Positions 16,241 to 24,220 of a stretch of 64,000 nt of DNA are shown in pieces. This stretch comes from Paraburkholderia phenoliruptrix. GTDB lineage: Bacteria > Pseudomonadota > Gammaproteobacteria > Burkholderiales > Burkholderiaceae. Positions within the stretch are counted from its first letter, which is position 1. Each line of letters begins with the position of its first letter. Under the pieces are notes generated by a model, which was given only the letters and a program-made list of their open reading frames with translations, searched no databases and was not told the origin of the DNA. The DNA is taken from the NCBI RefSeq assembly GCF_902859825.1, contig NZ_CADIKB010000026.1, forward strand, positions 35,011 through 99,010. The letters run 5' to 3'. The position numbers and the translations under genes are program-made.

Positions 16241-18463
16241 ATGACCGAACCCGAAGCAAGCATCGAATTCGAGCCAAAGACAGTGCTCGCCCAGTTGCCG
16301 CATCTGCCAGGCGTTTATCGCTATTACGACACGCACGGCGCGGTGCTGTACGTCGGCAAGGCGCGCGATCTGAAAAAGCGCGTGTCGAGCTATTTCACGA
16401 AAACGCAGCTGTCGCCGCGCATCGCGATGATGGTGACGCGCATCGCGCGTATCGAGACGACCGTCACACGTTCCGAGGCTGAGGCGCTGCTGCTCGAAAA
16501 CAATCTGATCAAGGCCCTCGCGCCGCGCTACAACATTCTGTTTCGCGACGACAAGTCGTATCCGTATCTGAAGCTGACCGGGCACAAGTTCCCGCGCATG
16601 GCGTACTACCGCGGCTCGGTGGATCGGAAGAACCAGTACTTCGGGCCGTTTCCGAGCGCCTGGGCGGTGCGCGAGAGCATTCAGATCCTGCAGCGCGTAT
16701 TCCAGCTGCGCACCTGCGAGGACTCGGTCTTCAACAACCGCACGCGGCCGTGCCTGCTGCACCAGATCGGGCGCTGCACGGCGCCGTGCGTCGCGAACAT
16801 CAGCGAAGAGGATTACGCGCGCGACGTCGCCAATGCATCGCGCTTTCTGCTCGGCCGCCAGGGCGAGGTGATGAAGGAACTCGAGCAGAAGATGCACGCG
16901 TTCGCGAGCGAGCTGAAGTTCGAGCAGGCGGCGGCGGTGCGCAACCAGATGAGTTCGCTCTCGACCGTGCTTCATCAGCAGGCCATTGAAGTGGGCAGCG
17001 ACAGCGACGTCGACATTCTCGCGGTGGTCGCGCTGGGCGGGCGGGTTTGCGTGAACCTCGCGATGGTGCGCGGCGGCCGGCATCTCGGCGATAAAGCCTA
17101 TTTTCCCGCGCACGTGGAAAGCGCGCTCACCGCGGAAGAGGGCGGTCTGGAAGATGCCGGCGACGAGGACGCGCTGGCGGGCATCGCGCCGGACGCGGGT
17201 TCGTCGGTCGAACACGACGCAGGCCGGGAAGCGGACGCCGACGCGCTCGCCATTGCAGAGGAGCTGCTGCCGGAAGACGAGGAAGGGAGCGAAGGCGACT
17301 CAACCGACGATGACCCGGCCGACAACGACTCGGACAGCGTCGACCCCAGCAGCGCCGACACCGACCCCGCATCCGGCAGCGAACCCGCCAAGCCGCGCAA
17401 ACGCCGCGCGGCGGGCGGCATCGAATCCGAAGTGCTCGAGGCGTTCATCGCCCAGCACTATCTGGGCAACCGCGTGCCGCCCGTGCTCGTCGTCAGTCAC
17501 GCGCCGGCTACGCGCGAACTCGTCGACGTGCTGATCGAGCAGGCCGGCCACAAGGTCACCGTGCTGCGTCAGCCGCAAGGCCAGCGTCGCGCGTGGCTCG
17601 CGATGGCCGAGCAGAATGCGCGGCTCGCGCTCGCGCGGCTACTGTCGGAGCAAGGCTCGCAGCAGGCCCGCACGCGCGCGCTCACCGACACGCTCGGCAT
17701 GGAGTGCGACGACCTCGCGCATGTGCGGATCGAATGCTTCGACATCAGCCACACGATGGGCGAGGCGACGCAGGCGTCGTGCGTGGTGTATCACCATCAC
17801 AAGATGCAGTCGTCGGAATATCGCCGCTACAACATTACCGGCATCACGCCCGGCGACGACTACGCGGCCATGCGCCAGGTCCTCACGCGCCGCTACGAGA
17901 AGATGGTCGCCCAAGCCGCCGCGAACGCCTCCGACGAAGCCGTCGATCTGCAAAGCGATGCGGCCGTGGATCCGTCGTTGGCGCCGGAGGCCGCGGAGCC
18001 GGTCGCGTCGGGCGGCATCCTGCCGACCATCGTGCTGATCGACGGCGGCAAAGGCCAGGTCGAAATCGCGCGCCAGGTGTTCACCGAGCTCGGCCTCGAC
18101 ACGGGGATGCTCGTCGGCGTCGCGAAGGGCGAGGGGCGCAAGGTCGGCCTGGAAACCCTGATCTTCGCCGACGGCCGCGCGCCGCTCGAACTCGGCAAGG
18201 AAAGCGCCGCGCTGATGCTGGTCGCGCAAATCCGCGACGAGGCGCACCGCTTTGCCATCACCGGCATGCGCGCGAAGCGCGGCAAGACGCGCCAGACGTC
18301 GCGGCTCGAAGAACTGGAGGGCGTCGGCGCGAAGCGGCGTCAGCGGCTGTTGGCGCGCTTCGGGGGCTTGCGCGGGGTGGTCGCGGCAAGCGTGGAGGAT
18401 CTCGCGAGCGTCGAAGGCATTTCGCAGGCGCTCGCCGAGCAGATCTACCGGCAATTGCACTGA
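16241..18463 (+). CDS. uvrC: excinuclease ABC subunit C with acidic insertion
   Basis: 740 residues; UvrC is usually about 600-620. It makes both incisions in nucleotide excision repair. The N-terminal GIY-YIG nuclease has LPGVYRYYDTHGAVLYVGKA. The UVR motif (FASELKFEQAAAVRNQ) binds UvrB. The C-terminal RNase H-like nuclease has ECFDISHTMGE and IDGGKGQ, and the HhH pair has LEGVGAKRRQRLLARFGG. Extra length comes from a strongly acidic insertion at about residues 290-390 and a smaller Ala/Asp/Glu-rich one at about 555-585. I chose the ATG at 16241 although the frame is open from 16193. The gene is divergent from earP. Confidence 0.96.
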   Translation: MTEPEASIEFEPKTVLAQLPHLPGVYRYYDTHGAVLYVGKARDLKKRVSSYFTKTQLSPRIAMMVTRIARIETTVTRSEAEALLLENNLIKALAPRYNILFRDDKSYPYLKLTGHKFPRMAYYRGSVDRKNQYFGPFPSAWAVRESIQILQRVFQLRTCEDSVFNNRTRPCLLHQIGRCTAPCVANISEEDYARDVANASRFLLGRQGEVMKELEQKMHAFASELKFEQAAAVRNQMSSLSTVLHQQAIEVGSDSDVDILAVVALGGRVCVNLAMVRGGRHLGDKAYFPAHVESALTAEEGGLEDAGDEDALAGIAPDAGSSVEHDAGREADADALAIAEELLPEDEEGSEGDSTDDDPADNDSDSVDPSSADTDPASGSEPAKPRKRRAAGGIESEVLEAFIAQHYLGNRVPPVLVVSHAPATRELVDVLIEQAGHKVTVLRQPQGQRRAWLAMAEQNARLALARLLSEQGSQQARTRALTDTLGMECDDLAHVRIECFDISHTMGEATQASCVVYHHHKMQSSEYRRYNITGITPGDDYAAMRQVLTRRYEKMVAQAAANASDEAVDLQSDAAVDPSLAPEAAEPVASGGILPTIVLIDGGKGQVEIARQVFTELGLDTGMLVGVAKGEGRKVGLETLIFADGRAPLELGKESAALMLVAQIRDEAHRFAITGMRAKRGKTRQTSRLEELEGVGAKRRQRLLARFGGLRGVVAASVEDLASVEGISQALAEQIYRQLH

Positions 18464-18543
18464 TTGGCGACGCTCGCCGCTCGGCGCCCCGGCGGCAGCA
18501 GCCGTGCGGCCCGCGAGGGCCGGCGCGTCAGGCGCGCGCGTGG

Positions 18544-18578
18544 GGCGCACACGTAAGGCGCACACGTAAGGCGCACAC
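18544..18578. repeat. 13-bp tandem repeat between uvrC and pgsA
   Basis: Unit GGCGCACACGTAA occurs at 18544-18556 and 18557-18569, with nine bases of a third copy at 18570-18578. No coding role is seen. Confidence 0.85.
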
Positions 18579-18662
18579 CCGGGCTCGCGGCGCCGCTTTG
18601 CTTGTGGCAGGCACGGTGACACGGCACAATTGCATCTCTCCTGTCAGACGCTGCGCCTTCCC

Positions 18663-19256
18663 ATGCCGTTCAACTTCCCGATTTTCCTGACCTGGCTGCG
18701 GATCGTTCTGATTCCGCTCGTCGTCGGCGTGTTCTATTTGCCCGACATGATGATGAGCCCGGCGCACCGCAATCTCGCGGCGGCGACCATCTTCGTGCTG
18801 GCCGCGCTGACAGACTGGTTCGACGGCTACCTGGCTCGCAAGTGGAATCAGACCTCGGCGTTCGGCGCGTTTCTCGATCCGGTCGCCGACAAGCTGATGG
18901 TGACAGCCGCGTTGCTCGTGCTCGTGCAGCTCGCGCGCATCGACTCGGCAATTGCGCTCGTGATCGTCGGACGCGAGATCGCCATTTCGGCGCTGCGCGA
19001 ATGGATGGCGCAGATCGGGGCGTCAAAGAGCGTCGCCGTGAACTCGCTCGGCAAATTCAAGACGGCTTGCCAGATGGTGGCGATTCCCATGCTGCTGTTC
19101 AACGGTCCCTTGTCGTTCGGCGGCGGCGTGGCTATCGACACGCGCACGTGGGGCTTGTGGCTCATCTATCTCGCGGCATTCCTGACCATCTGGTCGATGC
19201 TCTATTACATGAAGCTCGCGTGGCCGCAAATCCGCGAACGGGGCGGGGTGGTCTGA
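18663..19256 (+). CDS. pgsA: CDP-diacylglycerol-glycerol-3-phosphate 3-phosphatidyltransferase
   Basis: 197 residues, integral membrane. It makes phosphatidylglycerol phosphate, the committed step to PG and cardiolipin. The CDP-alcohol phosphotransferase motif DG-x2-AR-x8-G-x3-D-x3-D is visible as TDWFDGYLARK then GAFLDPVADK. Several transmembrane helices are present (for example IFLTWLRIVLIPLVVGVFY). I chose the ATG at 18663; a TTG at 18630 would add eleven residues. The uvrC-pgsA-tRNA arrangement is common in proteobacteria. Confidence 0.96.
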   Translation: MPFNFPIFLTWLRIVLIPLVVGVFYLPDMMMSPAHRNLAAATIFVLAALTDWFDGYLARKWNQTSAFGAFLDPVADKLMVTAALLVLVQLARIDSAIALVIVGREIAISALREWMAQIGASKSVAVNSLGKFKTACQMVAIPMLLFNGPLSFGGGVAIDTRTWGLWLIYLAAFLTIWSMLYYMKLAWPQIRERGGVV

Positions 19257-19390
19257 ATTCCCGCGTGGTCCAGCCTGTTTCGTAGGGCAGCGACAGGCAG
19301 CCACAAGTGGCGAGAAGCACGACGAAAAGCAGCGACAAGCGGCAAGCCCGTGAGTGAAATCTGTTCAGTTAAAGAGATTAGCAAAGGGGG

Positions 19391-19419
19391 TTGACACGTT
19401 TCAGTCGTTTCTCCATAAT
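19391..19419 (+). promoter_or_regulatory. strong sigma-70 promoter of the tRNA cluster
   Basis: TTGACA (19391-19396), a 17-bp spacer and CATAAT (19414-19419). The -35 box is perfect. The predicted start near 19427 lies about 50 nt before the first tRNA-Gly. Confidence 0.9.
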
Positions 19420-19479
19420 CTCGTTTCTCCGATGCACGCAGTTCTGAGCGTCGGTGGCAGTAGAAGAAAGCAGTGCAAT

Positions 19480-19555
19480 GCGGGAGTAGCTCAGTTGGTA
19501 GAGCGCAACCTTGCCAAGGTTGAGGTCGCGAGTTCGAGCCTCGTCTCCCGCTCCA
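19480..19555 (+). tRNA. tRNA-Gly (GCC), copy 1
   Basis: 76 nt including an encoded CCA. The acceptor stem GCGGGAG pairs with CTCCCGC, the D-loop is AGCTCAGTTGGTAGAGC, the anticodon loop TTGCCAA has GCC, and the T arm contains GTTCGAG. It is identical to the second copy 75 bp downstream. Confidence 0.97.
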
Positions 19556-19630
19556 GATTTTTGAAGCAGCGCGTTGTTCAGTAAGTAGTGTGGCGAAGTC
19601 AAAGTGCAAGGCGTTGCGAAGCAGTGCAAT

Positions 19631-19706
19631 GCGGGAGTAGCTCAGTTGGTAGAGCGCAACCTTGCCAAGGTTGAGGTCGCGAGTTCGAGCCTCGTCTCCC
19701 GCTCCA
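19631..19706 (+). tRNA. tRNA-Gly (GCC), copy 2
   Basis: Same 76-nt sequence as copy 1, also preceded by the same 11 bases (AGCAGTGCAAT). This points to a recent local duplication or continued gene conversion. No separate promoter is obvious, so it is probably read from the promoter at 19391. Confidence 0.97.
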
Positions 19707-19804
19707 TACATCAGGGGAAGCAACGCTTCCCTTTTTGTTTGGTGGACTGACGGTTGTCCACGAGACAAATCAGCGAATCTGCAGCTAGGTTCCAATCCGC
19801 TTGC

Positions 19805-19878
19805 GGCGCGATAGCAAAGCGGTTATGCAGCGGCCTGCAAAGCCGTTTAGGCCGGTTCGACTCCGGCTCGCGCCTCCA
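19805..19878 (+). tRNA. tRNA-Cys (GCA)
   Basis: 74 nt including CCA. Acceptor GGCGCGA pairs with TCGCGCC, the anticodon GCA is at 19837-19839, and the T arm has GGTTCGACTCC. It is third in the Gly-Gly-Cys cluster. Confidence 0.96.
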
Positions 19879-19893
19879 GAAGTTGAAGTGCAG

Positions 19894-19926
19894 AAAAGCC
19901 CCGACCTGTCGGGGCTTTTCTTTTTT
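19894..19926 (+). terminator. terminator of the tRNA cluster
   Basis: Stem AAAAGCCCCGA with TCGGGGCTTTT, loop CCTG, then TTTTCTTTTTT. It begins 15 nt after tRNA-Cys. Confidence 0.93.
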
Positions 19927-19997
19927 CCGCGCTCGTCGCCGGCTTGAACGCGTGTGCAGTGCGAGGCCTCCAACGCCAGCGGCACCACGCCGACGAC

Positions 19998-20804
19998 ATG
20001 GCGCACAATGCGGCTTTGCTCTTCGCCCTTCGCCATCCGACACGCATGTATCTGCACATTCCCGGCACGACAGTGCGCCTGCTTGGCTCCATGCATCTCT
20101 TTCCCGCTGCGAGCCGCCGAACGCCGCCTTGGGTCGACGAAGCCTATGACTGGGCCGAAACGCTGATATTCGAATCCGATCCGCCGACCATCCTGCCTTT
20201 CCTGAAAGCCGATTCCGCCGGCGGCGTGCCACGCCTGCACGCGCTTCTTTCCGCCGACGCGTGGACGCGTCTGCAAGCCGCATGGCCGCCTGAAGGCCCG
20301 CTGGCGCCGCTCGCCGATCTCAGGCCGTGGGCCGCGCTGATCGTCGCGCCGACGCTTTTTCAGCAGCTCGTCGAGGGCGTCGAGCCGCGCATGCTGCGTT
20401 GGGCGCTTGTGCATGGCAAACCTTTCGAGTATCTGGAGACGGCGGGCGAAGTCGCCGACGCGCTCGAGTCGATTCCGCCGGATGTCGTCGCCGCCGCGCT
20501 CGCGGCGCTGATGCAGGACGTCGGCGAGCCGCAGCGCACGCTCGAGCGCATGCACGCGGCGTGGCTCGAGGGCGATCTCGCGGCCGTGCATCGCATTGCT
20601 GTCGAATCGCCGATGTTCGCTTTGCCCGAGATCCGGCGCGCGATGCTGGATACGCGCAATCGCCTGTGGGCCGAGCGCGTGAAAAACCTGTTTCCGCGAG
20701 CGCAGCGCACGCTGGTGGTGATGGGCGCACTGCATCTGTGTGGACCGGGGAATCTCGTCGAACGTCTCGCGCGGCCTGTGCAACCGGTGCTCGAAAGCGA
20801 GTAG
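19998..20804 (+). CDS. TraB/GumN-family protein
   Basis: 268 residues. The two conserved GxxH motifs of the TraB/GumN (Tiki-like) family are visible: LLGSMHLFP near the N-terminus and VVMGALHLCGPGNL near the C-terminus. A conserved acidic motif (IFESDPP) follows the first. These proteins are thought to be metalloproteases, but the bacterial role is unclear. No signal peptide is evident, unlike many relatives. The start may be 19998 or the later ATG at 20046, whose protein begins MYLHIPGTTVRLLGSMH. Confidence 0.8.
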   Translation: MAHNAALLFALRHPTRMYLHIPGTTVRLLGSMHLFPAASRRTPPWVDEAYDWAETLIFESDPPTILPFLKADSAGGVPRLHALLSADAWTRLQAAWPPEGPLAPLADLRPWAALIVAPTLFQQLVEGVEPRMLRWALVHGKPFEYLETAGEVADALESIPPDVVAAALAALMQDVGEPQRTLERMHAAWLEGDLAAVHRIAVESPMFALPEIRRAMLDTRNRLWAERVKNLFPRAQRTLVVMGALHLCGPGNLVERLARPVQPVLESE

Positions 20805-21118
20805 GGCGGAAGCGGCGGGAGTGACTGCGTGACGAAACGGCGCGACAAAGCAGCGCCAGAAAGCGGCGCAACGAAGCTGGGTCACAAAGCTGCCCGACAA
20901 AACTGTGCAACGAAGCTGTGCAACAAAGCGGCGCGAGAACCAGCGGCGATCTTGCCGAGGCGCGTAAAATCACGCGGTTTCCTGAATAACCGTAGCACCA
21001 TCCGGATGCCGCGCGCCGCATCACGGCGTCGTCGCCGTGAGCCGTGAGCGTTGGCTCGTTGCCTCGCCGTTGTCGCGCTGTTGCTTGCAACGGCGCGACT
21101 CTACAAGAAAATCCTCTC
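20805..21118. other. 314-bp gap with degenerate GC(N)ACAAAGC-like repeats
   Basis: About 20838-20935 consists of imperfect 10-15-bp reiterations around the core CAACGAAGCTG / GACAAAGC. No gene or RNA is recognised. A TAAAAT box near 20965 could serve the downstream acetyltransferase gene. Confidence 0.5.
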
Positions 21119-21643
21119 ATGACTGAACCGCAGCAAACCGCCGCCGCGCGCCTCGCGGCACTCGAATGGCGCTGGAAAGCGTTCGACGAACTGACGAGCG
21201 CCGAGGTCTACGCCATGCTCGCCGCGCGCAGCGCAGTCTTCGTGATCGAGCAGAACTGCCTGTATGGCGATATCGACGGGCTCGACCTCGACGCGTGGCA
21301 TCTGCTCGCATTCGGTGCCCCCGCCGGTGAGTCCGCGCGAACGGCGGCGCTCACGACGCGGCCGCCGCTTGCCGGCTATCTGCGCGTGCTTTTGCCCGAC
21401 GCCGACGACGCCGATATCCGCATCGGCCGGGTGCTGACGACCGCGGCCTTTCGCGGCATCGGCCTCGGCAACGCGATGCTGGAGCGCGCGATCGCGCACA
21501 TTCGCACGCAGTGGCCCGGCACGCCGGTTCGCCTGCATGCACAGGCGCATCTGCAACGTTTCTACGGCGCGTTCGGTTTCGAGCCTGTCTCGGAGATTCA
21601 CGAAGAAGACGGCATTCCGCACGTCTGGATGCGTTCGGCCTGA
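21119..21643 (+). CDS. ElaA-like GNAT N-acetyltransferase
   Basis: 174 residues. The ElaA subfamily features are present: an N-terminal WRWKAFDELT, AARSAVFVIEQNCLY, and the acetyl-CoA loop RIGRVLTTAAFRGIGLGNAML (R-x-x-G-x-G/A type). The C-terminus has FYGAFGFEPVSE followed by EDGIPHVWM. The substrate is unknown. I chose the ATG at 21119 because the homology begins just after it. Confidence 0.88.
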   Translation: MTEPQQTAAARLAALEWRWKAFDELTSAEVYAMLAARSAVFVIEQNCLYGDIDGLDLDAWHLLAFGAPAGESARTAALTTRPPLAGYLRVLLPDADDADIRIGRVLTTAAFRGIGLGNAMLERAIAHIRTQWPGTPVRLHAQAHLQRFYGAFGFEPVSEIHEEDGIPHVWMRSA

Positions 21644-21709
21644 AGGGGCCCACGGCCTTTACGTCGACGCAGATTCAAGCGCCGCGGGAGTCGTGCATCA
21701 TGGTGCGCA

Positions 21710-22630
21710 TCAGCCGCGGCTCGTGTCGGTTGACGAGGCGGTTCTCGCGGCGAGTGCATTCGTTGCGCGGTTGGCGTCGGCCCGCGCAGCTCCCCGCGCC
21801 ATCGCGCGGCGCTCACCGCGCAGGCGACCGCGGGCGGACAAGCGCATCCAGTGACGCAGCGCGATGAGCGCGCCGATCACGCTCATCATCGAACCGGGAA
21901 TCCACAGCAGCAGCCCGCCGATCTGTTGATCGCGCATCGGGCTCAGCCATGTGAACGCGCGGCCGCAGATCGAGTAGATCGGATAGAGCTCGTGCGGCGT
22001 GAAGAAGATAAACGCGCCAAGGACGATCTGCGGCGGAATCGCGGCGATGACCACCAGCACACGCTTGCCGGGCGACAAACGGGCGGGCGGCGCGGGCCGC
22101 GGATCGAGCACGAGCCACCAGAACAGCAGGCCGTCGATCACCATGCTCCAGTTCATCACGCGGTAAAGCCGCCAGTCGAGCATCGCGACAAAATGGATGG
22201 GCGACATCAGCCAGAAGTAGATGAGCCCGACGAACAGCACCACCGCGACGACCGGATGCATGACGACATCGAGCAGCTTGCGCACGGCCGGCGTGGCCAG
22301 CACGGGCCGCACGAAGCGTTGCCGCCAGCTGAACGGAATGCCCGCGCGCAAGGCGGCGCCAGGATACGACAGCGCGATAAAAAACGGTCCAAGGTGATGC
22401 AGCACGAGATGCTGCGCGCGATGCATGAAGAACTCGTGCTCGAAGAAATAATCGAGCCGCGTATGCAACGCGACGTACAAGGCCACAAGCCCGAACCAGA
22501 AGGCAATGCGCCGCGCCATCGATACCTTTGCCCGGCCCGCGCCGCGCACGAACAATACGGCAGGCACAAGCAGCGCGAGCACAACCGTCGGCGAAAATTC
22601 CCAGGGATCGAGCCAGTAGAGCAGGTTCAT
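21710..22630 (-). CDS. caa3-type CtaG cytochrome oxidase assembly membrane protein
   Basis: 306 residues with about seven hydrophobic helices. It carries the caa3_CtaG family signatures FMHRAQHLVLHHLGPFF and HPVVAVVLFVGLIYFWLMSP. It should not be confused with CtaG/Cox11. In Bacillus this family is needed for oxidase assembly, probably for CuA formation. It lies downstream of a PCuAC chaperone and SCO1 gene on the same strand, supporting a copper role. Start chosen at ATG 22630; the frame is open upstream without similarity. Confidence 0.87.
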   Translation of the reverse strand: MNLLYWLDPWEFSPTVVLALLVPAVLFVRGAGRAKVSMARRIAFWFGLVALYVALHTRLDYFFEHEFFMHRAQHLVLHHLGPFFIALSYPGAALRAGIPFSWRQRFVRPVLATPAVRKLLDVVMHPVVAVVLFVGLIYFWLMSPIHFVAMLDWRLYRVMNWSMVIDGLLFWWLVLDPRPAPPARLSPGKRVLVVIAAIPPQIVLGAFIFFTPHELYPIYSICGRAFTWLSPMRDQQIGGLLLWIPGSMMSVIGALIALRHWMRLSARGRLRGERRAMARGAARADANRATNALAARTASSTDTSRG

Positions 22631-22656
22631 TGCTGCGGACAGTGGCACAGTCGGGC

Positions 22657-23139
22657 TTACTTGGTCTGCGCCGGCGACTTCACGGCGAAAGGCGTGTCGA
22701 GCGTGGCGCCGTCGGAGAACTTCAGTTTCAGGTGCACCGTGTCGCCCGGCGCGATCTTGTGCTTCGCATCTTCGAGCATGACGTGATAGCCGCCGGGCGC
22801 GATCGCCACCTGGCCGTGCGCCGGCACCGTGAGCTTGTCGACCATCACCATTTTCTGCGACGAACCGTTCGACACCGTTTGATGCAGCATCGCGTCGCCG
22901 TAATCGCTGCTCGAAATGTCGACGAGGTCGACCGGCTTGTCGCCGGCATTGACGAGCGTCACGTAGCCGGCCGCCGGCAGGTTGTTCGGCAGCCACCGCA
23001 CCCACGCGTCTTTGGCGGTGATCGCCTGCGCGCCGGCCGCGTGGACGTTGCTCGCGAAGGCAAGCGAGAGGGCAAGGGCGCCGGCCAATGCGCCCGCACG
23101 CGCGGACAGAGTTCGGACGTGGTTCGTGATAGAAGTCAT
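22657..23139 (-). CDS. PCuAC periplasmic copper chaperone
   Basis: 160 residues with a signal peptide (hydrophobic ALAGALALSLAFASNVHA). The Cu(I)-binding signature H-x10-M-x21-H-x-M is exact: the His in AMLHQTV, Met in SQKM, and HVM in GGYHVML. PCuAC delivers copper to the CuA site of cytochrome oxidase, acting with SCO1. An in-frame TTG two codons earlier is less likely than the ATG at 23139. The gap to sco1 is 9 bp. Confidence 0.93.
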   Translation of the reverse strand: MTSITNHVRTLSARAGALAGALALSLAFASNVHAAGAQAITAKDAWVRWLPNNLPAAGYVTLVNAGDKPVDLVDISSSDYGDAMLHQTVSNGSSQKMVMVDKLTVPAHGQVAIAPGGYHVMLEDAKHKIAPGDTVHLKLKFSDGATLDTPFAVKSPAQTK

Positions 23140-23148
23140 GGTCAATGG

Positions 23149-23817
23149 TCAGGAGCGTTGATCGACGATGCGGCGCAGGTCTTCTGCAATGGCATCGGGC
23201 GTGTCGTTGTCGGTCGCGAGCAGGCGCGCGCGGCCTTGGGCGTCGAAAACGTAGACGGCGGAACTATGGGTGACTTCGTAATTGCCGCTGGGGTCGCGCT
23301 TTTCCATCTGATACGCAACCCGGTAGCGCTTTGCGAGCGACTCGATCTGCCAGTCGGTGCCGGTCAGCCCCTCGGCATGCTTCGAGTCGAAGGCGCCGAC
23401 ATAGTCGTGTAACGCCTGCGGCGTGTCGCGCGCGGGGTCGACAGTGATGAAGAGAATGCGCACCTTTTGCGCGTCGGGGCCCAGTTTGGCGAGCACCTCC
23501 ATCAGCCGTCCCATGGTTTCGGGACAGACGTCGGGGCAATGCGTGTAGCCGAAATAGACGAGCGACGCGCGGCCCCGGAACGAAGCGCCCGTGACGGGAC
23601 GGCCGTCGTCGCCTGTCAGCGAGAAGTCGAGGTCCGGCAAATGGCCGCTCACGTTGGTCAAATGCCAGGGCGGCCCGGCATTCGTGCAGCCCGCCAGCGC
23701 GACCATGGCGGCGAGCGCGCCCGCCCTGACCGCCGACGCCAGCCGGCGCGTCGTTCCGGCGCGGCGCGATGCCGCCGGGTCAGGTTGCAGCCGTCGCAGT
23801 GAGAGGGTCGGGAACAA
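23149..23817 (-). CDS. SCO1/SenC copper-binding lipoprotein
   Basis: Thioredoxin-fold copper protein for CuA assembly. The metal site is complete: YTHCPDVCPE (CxxxC) and the distal His in VTHSSAVYVF. A lipobox (VALAGC) shows a lipoprotein. The only nearby ATG (23706) would leave just six residues before the lipid Cys and no basic n-region. I therefore propose the TTG at 23817, which gives a 222-residue protein with an Arg-rich n-region and a hydrophobic stretch. The frame is open much further upstream. It is first in the sco1-PCuAC-ctaG group. Confidence 0.9.
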   Translation of the reverse strand: MFPTLSLRRLQPDPAASRRAGTTRRLASAVRAGALAAMVALAGCTNAGPPWHLTNVSGHLPDLDFSLTGDDGRPVTGASFRGRASLVYFGYTHCPDVCPETMGRLMEVLAKLGPDAQKVRILFITVDPARDTPQALHDYVGAFDSKHAEGLTGTDWQIESLAKRYRVAYQMEKRDPSGNYEVTHSSAVYVFDAQGRARLLATDNDTPDAIAEDLRRIVDQRS

Positions 23818-24220
23818 AGCAGATATCCATGACTCGATTGAAGAGCGGCACTTGCCGCCGCGCGTGCGCTCCGACGCCGTCAAGGCGCGCGCCTCGCAAA
23901 GCGTGCGGTTCGCGATAGTGGACAAAAATCGTCGTAACGCCAAAGTCTCGTGTGGCTGCGACTGTATCGCAAATTGCCGGAGGGCGTCGCTCGCAGCCGA
24001 CGGGCGCGCGGTTTGCGAGGCAATTTGACGCACGCGGCTGAAAGCCGACTGAAGCCGGATCGTTTCCGTTTTGAACGCAATGCGGGCGAGCGCGCTCTGA
24101 TCGAGCGGCGCCGCCGCGCCTTGGCGCTGTCGGCGCGGCTTCGTTTCTCGAAAAATTGGTGGATGCGCGGTAAGATGCGCACACTTTTCCGGCTGTACAG
24201 GCCGAAAGGCAAATTGACCG
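23818..24220. other. 403-bp divergent intergenic region between sco1 and otsB
   Basis: Must hold the promoters of the copper group (left) and otsBA (right). I see GCGGTAAGATGCGC about 50 bp before otsB as a weak -10 candidate (TAAGAT). No gene is supported. Confidence 0.45.

Noticed and set aside
18544..18578. CRISPR-like repeat
   Set aside because: The units are directly adjacent with no spacers and only 13 bp long; no cas genes in the window.
19480..19926. Integration site with mobile element at the tRNA cluster
   Set aside because: No integrase, no partial tRNA duplicate downstream, and normal chromosomal genes follow.
20838..20935. Possible structured RNA from reiterated GACAAAGC-like units
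   Set aside because: The reiterations are imperfect and give no consistent pairing by eye.
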